Shown piece by piece: positions 28,301-35,479 of a DNA stretch of 64,000 bases (position 1 is the first letter of the stretch; each line of letters opens with the position of its first letter). Source of the DNA: Capitella teleta (lineage: Eukaryota; Annelida; Polychaeta; Capitellidae); assembly GCA_000328365.1 (NCBI GenBank), contig KB310426.1, positions 28,951 through 92,950 on the forward strand, in the 5' to 3' direction. The notes beneath the pieces were generated by a model that saw only the letters and a list, made by a program, of their open reading frames with translations, searched no databases and had not been told where the DNA came from. The position numbers and the translations under genes were made by a program.

Positions 28301-31300
28301 GGTGATGTCGCTGAGAGATATACTGAAGCAATTTTCCAAAATTGGAAAATTTTAAAGCACATATTGATTATGTTCGTAACAAATGCCAAAAATCTATAAA
28401 TTTATTAAAAATCCTAGCCCATTACAGCTGGGGAGCAGATCGGAAGACGCTATTACAGCTCTTTCGATCTTTCATTCGCTCAACACTTGACTATGGTTCT
28501 ATTGTCTATGGTGCAGCTCGTCCCTCTTATTTGAACCGGCTGGGAGTCGTTCAAAACCAGGCCTTGAGGTTATGCCTCGGAGCATTTCAGGCATCTCCCA
28601 TCTCATCTTTGCACGTTGAAGCGAACGAATCTCCTGTACATCTTCGGAGGCTACAGCTTTCTTTGCAATACGCAATTAAGTTGAAGAATAATACTAATAA
28701 TCCGACTTTTAACTGTGTGTTCAATCCAGAACGAACACATTTTTATACCAGTAAACCATCATTTATCAGAACTCTTTCGCTCCGTATTGAGAAGCCAATG
28801 AGACATATCTATCAAGATGAAGTTATGCCATTCAAACATTCAGATGTACCACCATGGAAGATCAAATCCCCTGAGATTGATCTGACCCTCACTCAATTTA
28901 AAAAATCAAATCATAATGATCTTTTTTTAAGAATGGAGTTTTTGAATCTGCTGGACAGATACCCCAACTCCTACATCTTTTATACAGATGGATCTAAGAG
29001 TGAGGATGCGGTAGGATGTGGCTTCCATTCACGAGATTTTAATTTGGCTTTGGGCCTTCCGTGCCAGATGTCGGTGTATACTGCCAAACTGATTGCTATC
29101 AATGAAACACTCACATCAATAGCTCTTTTACCATATGACGAATTTGTCATTTGCACCGATTCCCTTTCTAGTATCTTAGCAATTAGCAGTATAGACCTTA
29201 TCCACCCATATGTTCAATCCATTATTCAAAAATGTACTTGCCTTGCTGGACGAGACAAGCGTATTATTTTTATCTGGTGTCCAAGCCATGTTGGCATTCC
29301 TGGAAATGAAACCGCTGACACTCTTGCTAAGCAAGCCTTAGGAATGAACATCTTAAATTGCCCTATTCCACATACAGATTTTAAACCGATAACTCGTTCC
29401 TTCGTTAAAACCCAATGGCAGTCAGAATGAGATCAGGAAACTGGAAATAAACTCCATGATATACAACCTGACATTGGTTCATGGCCACCATGTCAGAGAG
29501 AAAAGAGACGAGAAGAAATCGTGATTGCACGATTACTCATCGGCCATACCTTTTTAACTCACAGTCATCTCTTGAGTGGCAATGATGCCCCCTTGTGCTA
29601 TGGTTGTGATTGCACTTTTACAGTAAAGCATATACTTATCGACTGTGTCGAATTTTCTTTCATAAGAAGAAAATATTATCGTTTTAACTCTCTCAAAGAA
29701 GTATTTGAAAAAGTAAAACCTGCACTCATTATAGCCTTCCTAAAGGAAATTGGACTTTATTATCGAATTTAATTCTAGTCAAAAGTTCATTTTCTGCATG
29801 CTGTCTAAAAGAGATCAAACTATTTTAACAAACATCTAGTCATTTCAAGTCTGTGATTATTTCTAGCTTTAAGCCTTGCTTTTAAATGAAATTGTATTAC
29901 AAAGTATGTTTCTCAAAGTTTAGCTGTTTACAGCATTGATTTATGAGATACTATTATCCTCCTTAAGAATACAATTTTCAGATATTCCTATTTATTGCTG
30001 GAAAGCCTTTATTTTTTATAACCCAAACATATTTGGCACCATATAACACACGTTAGTGTTGGTGTGCCGTAAAACACCAATTTCCTTCCTTCTTTCCAAA
30101 ATTGGATGCAGCAATAGATCCACTCACTTTGAATACCATATTAACAGCTTAATTATGAAAAAGAAACTTATGAGGAGCACACAGGTCTATAATGTGCTAC
30201 TGAAGGTTACAGCAACAGAGCAGCAGTATTTAAATTATTTTTCTACTCACCACTTGTTCCAGTTGGTCCTCTGTCTCCACGTGGACCAGATGGTCCAGAG
30301 GGCCCAGTAGGCCCGTCTGGTCCAGTCCTTCCTGGACCTCCAGTCGGACCGGAAGGACCTCTTTCTCCAGTTGAGCCAGTACCTCCTGTTGCTCCCATTG
30401 GTCCCCTAGGCCCTGATGGTCCACTGGGACCAGAAGGTCCACTGGGTCCTGTTGGTCCACTAGGTCCAGTCTCACCTTTATGGAACAATATAATAAATTG
30501 AAAATTTAGATTTGCATGTATGTAAGTACATACCAGAAGGTCCTGCTTCTCCAGTTGGTCCTGTGGGGCCGGATGGACCAGCGGGACCACTTGGTCCAGA
30601 TGGACCAGTTTGACCTCTACTTCCTGAGGATCCTGTTGAGCCTTGATTGCCCTTTTCCCCAGTCTGACCAGAAGGACCAGTTGGTCCAGTTGGTCCACTA
30701 GGTCCTGAGGGTCCAGGTTCTCCTGAGGGCCCTGTTGGTCCAGTATCTCCTCTCGGTCCACTTGGCCCAATTGGGCCAGATGGGCCACTTTCCCCAGTTG
30801 GTCCACTTGGCCCAGATGGGCCTGTAGGACCAGTTGCACCAGTACCACCAATAGGGCCTCTCACTCCTTGTTCTCCTGTACCGCCAGTTGCTCCAGGGAG
30901 ACCTGAAATATGTTACACAATCAATACAAAGAAAGTAATTATTTGTTTGGAGAATTAACTACACAAAATTACTATGGTAAAAAAACCCGCAATTATAAGT
31001 TTGATACGGTAAAAATCAGGCTGATCAAGGACAATTTTAAATTGTTTATGAAAATAAATTTTCAAGTATAATCAATCAACATTAATTAGACATTAGGCAT
31101 GATTGTGTTTTACAGCTCCACCCGACCCATTTGGGTGACACGGGGTGTGAGAACAGAAGGCAGCGATTCCTCCTACTCTTATCAATAAATCTCTTGTTCT
31201 TCATGTGTGTACTTTATTCTACATAACACCAAAAACGCTAGTACACAGCGCCCAGCCTTGTTACACAGTGAAGCAGCATTAGTTACTTAAATACTAGGAC

Positions 31301-34300
31301 TTAAATACTATTTTGATAGGGAGAAGAAATTTAGTCAACATAATAGAATCGGCCTTATGTACCTGTTTGCCCAGAGGGTCCAGGTTGATTTCCAGCAGGA
31401 CCTGGTGGTCCAGGGTCTCCATCTGGTCCTGTAGGTCCTGATGGTCCACTTGGTCCTGATGGCCCGCTCGGACCAGACGGACCTGTGGGACCAGTTGCAC
31501 CAGTACCACCTGTTGCTCCAGGGCCACCTTGCTGGCCTTGATTTCCACTAGGTCCAAGCGGTCCAACTGGTCCAGTAGGACCTCTCGGTCCTGACTGACC
31601 AGACTGACCTGATGGTCCAGGTTCTCCGGTACCCCCAGGAGGTCCAGGAGACCCTTGTGGTCCTAGAGGTCCAGAGGGCCCAGAACCTCCAGTTGCACCA
31701 GTTGGCCCTGCTGGGCCTGTGGGTCCTGAAGGTCCGCTCTCCCCAGTAGGTCCAGGTTCTCCACTTGGTCCCGATGGTCCAGATGGTCCAGAAGGACCAC
31801 TATCACCTAAAGGAATACCAAACATGTATCAAGGTTCAAATTAATTATGAAATTTTTCATTTAGGCGATCAGCAATACTTGTATTTTACCTCTTGGTCCG
31901 GTTGGCCCAGTTGGCCCTGAAGGTCCAGCAGGTCCTGTATTGCCTTTTGGTCCAGTTGCTCCAGCGGGTCCTGGTTGACTGCCTGGGGGTCCTGTTTGAC
32001 CAGTTGGACCTGATTGACCAGTAGTACCCTTGGGGCCAGAAGGTCCTGTTGCACCAGTTGATCCAGGAGTTCCAGGAGATCCAGGTTGCCCTGGGCCACC
32101 TGTTCCTCCAGTTGGCCCTGAAAAAAATTGGATTTCAGTATTTCATTGAATGAGGCATCAAAGCAAAACCTGTAGGTCCAGATGGACCACTTGGTCCTCG
32201 ATTTCCACTTGGACCTGTGGGTCCAGATGGTCCTGTTGCTCCTGTGGGACCTCTATCTCCTCTCCCACCAGATGGCCCAGGGCTGCCTGTTTGTCCAGTT
32301 GGTCCTGTATTACCAGGGCCGCCTGCTGGACCGCTTGGACCTGGTCCTCCAGTCTGACCAGTAGCACCAGTTGCACCAGGAGAGCCAGGATTTCCACTGA
32401 TTCCTTGTGATCCTTCCTGTCCTTTTGGTCCACTAGGACCACTTGGTCCAGTGGGCCCTTGATTGCCTGTCTCTCCTGTAGGTCCACTGGGCCCAATTGG
32501 GCCTCTAGGTCCTGAAGGTCCATCAGGACCTGGTCCACCAATTGGCCCTGTAGCCCCAGTGTTCCCTATATACAGCAATAGTGAGAAGTGTAATTATCAA
32601 CTTTTTGCTATATTTACCTGCTGGTCCTGTTCCACCAGTAGCACCAGGTCCTCCAAGAGGACCTGTTGGCCCAGTTGGTCCACTTGGGCCACTGGGACCA
32701 TCGGGCCCACGATTTCCTTTTGGTCCTCGAGTGCCATCTTGTCCTGAAGAACCTTGAGGACCAGAGGGTCCGGTTGGTCCAGTTGGTCCAGTTGCTCCAG
32801 TCGATCCTGTGCTGCCTGTGCCACCTGAGGGGCCTTGTGGGCCAGATGGCCCTGAATTTCCGGTTGGTCCTCTATTTCCTGATGGTCCTGAAGGTCCGGT
32901 TGGTCCTGAAGGCCCAGAGGGCCCTGTTGCTCCAGTGCCGCCCTGCTGACCACTTTGGCCTTTGAAGGAGGAAGAAATTTCAAAATGCTTATAAAATTGT
33001 AATCATTCATACCTTTGGGGCCGGTAGACCCAGTAGGGCCACTTGATCCACTTTGGCCAGAATTACCAGTAGGTCCCTGCTGTCCTTTTTGTCCTTTAGG
33101 TCCAGTTGGACCAATAGGTCCAGTCGGACCTGATGGCCCTCTTGGTCCTGAAGGTCCTGGCTGTGACCCTCTTGGCCCAGTCGCACCTGTGGAACCAGTT
33201 GGTCCTGGATCTCCAGTCTGGCCAGTGGGTCCAGTGGGTCCAGTGGGTCCTAAGGGTCCGGTTGGACCCGTGTTTCCAGATGGCCCTGATGGACCAGTGG
33301 GACCTGCTGCTCCTGTTGCTCCGTTATCGCCACGATCTCCTCTATCCCCTGTGAAGCAGAAGCATTATTATATTGACTCGTCATCACGGTCAGCACCTGA
33401 AGATCCTGATGGGCCTGTCGGGCCAGCTTGTCCAGTAGCACCTGGCTGTCCAGTTTGACCAGTTTGTCCTGTTTGTCCAGTCTGACCAGAAGGTCCAGTA
33501 GCTCCAGGACGACCAGTTTGCCCGGTCGGTCCTGTGCGTCCATCCGAACCTTTTTCTCCCTTTGGGCCTTGTGAACCAGTTTGACCAGTTTGACCAGTTT
33601 GACCAGACTGCCCAGAGGAACCAGTCTCACCCTTTCTGCCCTTGGTTCCAGATGGACCAGTTTGTCCACTTGGTCCAGTTTGTCCACTGGGCCCACTTGA
33701 CCCTTTAGGGCCTGTTGGTCCAGTCTGTCCACTTGGACCAGTTTGCCCTGATATTGAAGGGAAAAAGTTAGTTTGCATTATGGTTTGTTTAGAGCCTTAC
33801 CAGTGGGCCCAGCTGGTCCCAATGGACCAGTGGGTCCTCTCTGTCCTTGAGGTCCTGTGCGTCCTTCATTCCCAGTGGCTCCTGTCGCCCCTGGAGGACC
33901 GTCCTGTCCTGTGACTCCTCTTACACCTGTATACCCAGTTGCCCCGGTTGCGCCAACTGGAAACAATCCACATGTTTATCAAACCTGACAGTCGATTTCA
34001 ATTAATTTCAAAATTTCAAAATTGTTAATTTTTGGAATTTCCGTTGAATACACACCACCCGTGAGGTAAGGGGCTGAGGGACAGAATTGATCCAACCAAC
34101 GTTGGATGAGTGACCTCAACGTGGAGGAAGACCTCCAGTCATTTGAGGATATCCTCCAATAGTGATTGCTTGATGTTATGGCTTCCAGGTTAGACTCACT
34201 GACCGAATTGCCAAAATCAAAAACATTGAGCTGAATGTTAGCGTCTTTAATGTTTCTGATTTCAGCGGTCAGTGAGCTTCCGGATGGGTTTGGGTCCTCG

Positions 34301-35120
34301 GTCATCAGAATGAAGGCAAAGTTTGGATAGCTTGCTCGTTCTCCACGCGGTGAAGTGAAAAAGTCTTGCCGAAGGAGGCGCAGTCCTTGGACCAGATTAC
34401 TCCCCGAATTGACCCTCGTCGTTCGGTTGATGCCAGCTTCCACCAGGCCATAGCTGTAGCCATCCTCGAGCTCAAGGACAATTCTCGCTGGGTTGTCGTA
34501 GGTCACGATTCCGACGTGCGTGTCGACCGCTCCGATGTCAAAGACAGCAGCGAGGTACTCTGCAAACTCCTGCATCATGCTCCATTCTGAATCGGTGATC
34601 GACGTCGTTGAATGCCAGAGGAAAGCGATGTCTGATCGATTGTAGCAGCCTAAAGTGGAAATGGAAGAAGCGTTCAATGTGAGAACTGAGTACTATACGC
34701 TGTGCCATGGGATATCTACCATATATCTACCATATATCTACCATATATCAGCCATGGCAGAGCGGAGTACGTCGACATTTACAGCCACCAACATCTCAGG
34801 AAGTCTAAAGACTCTCCTGAAATATCGTTGGTTGTGTGCATTTTTGGTGCATGCAGTGAGCGTAAAGTGTGAAATACTCGAGCAATTCCGTATGTGCATT
34901 TGTGCAGGTGTGCACCACCGTAAGCATTGTACAAATGAGCGTAAACATACAAAAGCAGGGTTTATAATTATTCGTGCAAACGAGCCGTGTTACCTCCGAG
35001 CTGAGCCTCTGATTGTGCAACGAACGAAAGTAAAATAACTAAAGCGAAGAGGAGACCGGATGAGGTCTTCAGCCTCTTCCGGTGTGGAGGTCCCAGGCCA
35101 TTATGCCCTGGTCGAATCAT
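85..35120 (-). CDS. Giant secreted vWA-collagen, 3' end outside window (candidate annelid cuticle collagen)
   Basis: A single gene reads leftward: signal peptide, one vWA domain, then Gly-X-Y repeats in at least 46 exons. Summing the hand-mapped collagen exons gives about 23,640 nt, or about 7,880 residues. The donor at position 85 shows more follows. Pro sits mainly at X, while Ser and Thr dominate Y (GPS, GPT), and Pro at Y is scarce. Known fibrillar collagens have helices of about 1,000 residues; annelid cuticle collagens are about 2.4 micrometres long, with hydroxyproline at X and glycosylated Thr at Y. At about 0.29 nm per residue, the visible helix alone would be about 2.25 micrometres. 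The expected role is extracellular matrix or cuticle. No C-terminal propeptide lies in the window. All introns are phase 1 except one. That this is a collagen is certain; the cuticle assignment is inference. Confidence 0.93.
1417..4098 (-). CDS. Collagen exon of 2,682 nt (298 uninterrupted triplets)
   Basis: One exon of 894 codons runs as continuous Gly-X-Y between an acceptor above 4098 (intron end attctag) and a donor below 1417 (G then GTAAGA). It is far longer than the 54-nt-based exons typical of fibrillar collagens and the longest exon in this gene. The sequence mixes GPSGPSG blocks with charged GEKG, GERG and GDQG triplets. Loss of several introns, or growth by internal duplication, could explain its size; I could not see obvious long repeats within it by eye. 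Confidence 0.9.
4166..9201 (-). CDS. Collagen exons following the 3-kb intron
   Basis: In transcript order the exons are 8534-9201, 7869-8481, 6184-7812 (181 triplets), 4650-5459 (90 triplets), 4452-4595 and 4166-4399. Boundaries fit AG/GT and phase 1, except the phase 2 entry at 9201. Exon 7869-8481 is 613 nt, one base more than 68 triplets. The Gly-X-Y frame shifts near 8036-8039, where GGAGACACCGGA is followed by TTCAGCTGGT instead of an in-frame triplet. This is either a sequence or assembly error or a true frameshift allele. RGD tripeptides recur (for example [10 protein letters not shown] near 6855). Confidence 0.86.
9468..10171. mobile_element. TTAA-flanked non-autonomous DNA transposon (about 0.7 kb)
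   Basis: TTAA occurs at 9464-9467 and 10172-10175. Immediately inside are inverted termini, AGGGATGGGAAACT on the left and, reverse-complemented, AGGGAGGGAGAACT on the right. No transposase ORF is present. TTAA targets are used by piggyBac and Kolobok elements; purine-rich GGG termini fit Kolobok somewhat better, but the family is not settled. It lies in the large collagen intron 9202-12180. Confidence 0.6.
10176..10346. repeat. Foldback (palindromic) MITE-like repeat, copy 1
   Basis: The left arm ends GATGTGGAGCCAAATAAC (about 10252) and the right arm starts GTTATTTGGCTCCACATTC. The arms, about 70 nt each, match as imperfect inverted repeats (GATTATGC-AGGATTGAT-ACGTTC shared) around a short spacer. 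Transcribed, this would form a long hairpin. A related copy lies at 44331-44458. Both arms keep high similarity, which suggests recent insertion or gene conversion. Confidence 0.7.
11906..12081 (+). repeat. Dispersed 175-bp repeat, copy 1
   Basis: The sequence from GATCATAACGTCCAATGAAC to ACTCACTGAGTGGTAT recurs in inverted orientation at 43698-43872 with substitutions only in places. No ORF or clear terminal repeat was seen. Conservation breaks sharply at both ends, as expected of a short mobile element. Confidence 0.7.
12181..16473 (-). CDS. Collagen exons 33-40
   Basis: In transcript order the exons are 15781-16473, 15389-15727, 14874-15332, 14383-14670, 13942-14274, 12444-13883 (160 triplets) and 12181-12385. 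The group ends with the only phase 2 junction: 12181-12385 ends in AG, which joins the first base of 8534-9201 to make a Ser codon. Exon 15389-15727 lacks an in-frame ATG and has one interruption, GIGIKG at 15558-15575, where one residue is missing (G1G type, familiar from basement-membrane collagens). All other lengths are whole triplets. Note that this group contains seven exons. Confidence 0.87.
14819..14842. repeat. (ATTC)n microsatellite in a collagen intron
   Basis: About six ATTC/TTCA units lie just above exon 14383-14670, in the intron upstream of it. Short simple repeat. Confidence 0.8.
16525..20710 (-). CDS. Collagen exons 27-32
   Basis: In transcript order the exons are 19757-20710, 19308-19703, 18744-19256, 17104-18156, 16864-17043 and 16525-16803. 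Lengths are 106, 44, 57, 117, 20 and 31 triplets exactly. Boundaries are AG/GT and phase 1. The intron 18157-18743 holds an (AAT)n microsatellite and otherwise AT-rich sequence. Charged triplets (GERGDR, GEKGAK type) alternate with GPS/GPT blocks, which could set the lateral register of packed molecules. Confidence 0.88.
18283..18312. repeat. (AAT)n microsatellite in a collagen intron
   Basis: About ten AAT units lie between collagen exons 18744-19256 and 17104-18156, followed by AT-rich sequence with no other recognisable feature. Confidence 0.9.
20772..23871 (-). CDS. Collagen exons 19-26
   Basis: In transcript order the exons are 23773-23871 (11 triplets, the shortest), 23587-23712, 22919-23530, 22622-22864, 22301-22561, 21836-22123, 21341-21781 and 20772-21284. 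All lengths are exact multiples of nine, all boundaries are AG/GT, and all introns are phase 1. The introns are short (about 55-180 bp). No break in Gly-X-Y was found. Two of these exons (22301-22561 and 23587-23712) lack an in-frame Met, so they are easily missed by ATG-based scans. Confidence 0.88.
24207..28135 (-). CDS. Collagen exons 12-18
   Basis: In transcript order the exons are 28010-28135, 27052-27957, 26635-27003, 26348-26572, 25340-25912, 24612-25187 and 24207-24557, all phase 1/1 with consensus splice bases. Two exons are one residue short of whole triplets. 27052-27957 contains GSAERG (27167-27184) and 25340-25912 contains GSSETG (25770-25787), where an expected Gly is absent and four residues separate neighbouring glycines. 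The intron above 28135 is about 2.1 kb and holds a LINE in the opposite orientation. [10 protein letters not shown] runs are densest here, and Thr and Ser fill most Y positions. Confidence 0.88.
28347..30092 (+). mobile_element. 5'-truncated LINE (I/Jockey-like) in a collagen intron, antisense to the host gene
   Basis: A LINE fragment of about 1.75 kb is flanked by the 14-bp duplication TTTCCAAAATTGGA (28333-28346 and 30093-30106). The reading frame starts in the reverse-transcriptase C-terminal part ([20 protein letters not shown]), then an RNase H domain ([38 protein letters not shown]), and a C-terminal zinc-finger-like segment ([17 protein letters not shown]). One in-frame TGA (29428-29430) separates the RNase H part from the tail ORF ending at 29772. 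The 3' UTR ends with a segment reading GTGCCGTAAAACACCAAT, usual for I-type LINE tails. It is inactive because it is 5' truncated. The RNase H suggests the I group. Confidence 0.9.
30251..33956 (-). CDS. Collagen exons 3-11 (N-terminal end of triple helix)
   Basis: In transcript order the exons are 33801-33956, 33397-33747, 33013-33348, 32618-32959, 32170-32565, 31890-32117, 31363-31806, 30534-30902 and 30251-30475. Each has AG acceptor and GT donor bases and splits a Gly codon after its first base; the first completes a Val codon before the GATGATG repeats. Lengths are multiples of nine except in three exons that each carry one extra residue. In those, the repeat reads GNQPG (31380-31394), GSQPG (31969-31983) and GSQPG (33155-33169). 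Short interruptions like these make flexible points in a helix. The rest is rich in [10 protein letters not shown]-type triplets. Confidence 0.88.
31101..31282 (-). mobile_element. 5'-truncated, diverged copy of the tRNA-derived SINE
   Basis: This intronic stretch matches the 3' half of the SINE at 48.5 and 58.9 kb: a gttttac-gctccaccc block, a reverse-complemented gggtgacacgg block, the catagacagt-like segment, and the block reading tacacagcgcccagccttg. It is visibly more diverged than the other copies and lacks the tRNA head. No clear target duplication was found. Confidence 0.75.
34059..34649 (-). CDS. Collagen gene exon encoding an N-terminal von Willebrand A domain
   Basis: About 197 residues have the vWA (Rossmann) pattern: beta strand DIAFLW, helix [16 protein letters not shown], strand THVGIVTYD, the [11 protein letters not shown] helix, strand FAFILMTED, and a late strand LNVFDFG. 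Cysteines near the start (GCYNRSD) and end (DQFCPSAP) could pair. The metal-binding (MIDAS) residues are degenerate: the DxSxS motif reads HSTTS, the usual Thr is Ser in NSGSN, and TDG reads TED. Metal-dependent ligand binding is therefore doubtful. vWA domains next to collagen helices are common in FACIT-like and beaded collagens. The 3' donor is ambiguous (exon end at 34059 or 34056; both are phase 1 GT sites). Confidence 0.85.
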
Positions 35121-35127
35121 CTCGATT
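34994..35127 (-). CDS. Collagen gene exon with start codon and signal peptide
   Basis: The acceptor (pyrimidine-rich tract ending in cag) lies just above 35127 and the ATG is at 35118-35120. The 42 codons begin [10 protein letters not shown], continue with a basic stretch (RKRLK) and then a hydrophobic core ([14 protein letters not shown]), and end near AQSEA-QLG, a typical signal peptide with likely cleavage after SEA. The exon ends in a GT donor below 34994 in phase 1. The split Gly codon joins the vWA exon to give QLGGCYNRSD. An acceptor just upstream of the ATG implies at least one non-coding 5' exon. Confidence 0.82.
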
Positions 35128-35324
35128 CTGAAAAATAAACGGAGAGAGATCATCAATATAGCACAGAAATCACCGCTACTTTGAGGAGACGAACAACCTA
35201 CTTGTCTGTCGAAAAACCAAGATTTCTGCCAACTCATCGCTTCATAGCAAAAATAATGAGATGGATCTTCCTTGCTGAATGAATAGACATTAAGGGGGGA
35301 CATTCTCAGTGGTCATTGGCTCAC

Positions 35325-35475
35325 CAGATGTGTGGTCAGGGCCTCAACAACCGGAGAGAAGAGCAGTGGCCGCTCTCAATTCCAGCTAATGAAGATGACC
35401 AGTGAATTGGGTCGAAGCTGAAGAGTGGGTGAGGAGAAACAGTCTTACCCTGAAAAACATTTAAATATATAACGC
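35325..35475 (-). promoter_or_regulatory. Possible promoter and non-coding first exon of the collagen gene
   Basis: The coding exon begins with an acceptor at 35127/35128, so a 5' exon must exist. A good donor (CTG then GTGAGCC) lies at 35325/35324, and a TATA-like stretch (TATATATTTAAA on the minus strand) lies near 35461-35473. Together they would give a non-coding exon of roughly 110 nt. The TATA-like stretch is AT-rich and may be chance; there is no transcript evidence. Confidence 0.3.
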
Positions 35476-35479
35476 TTGT

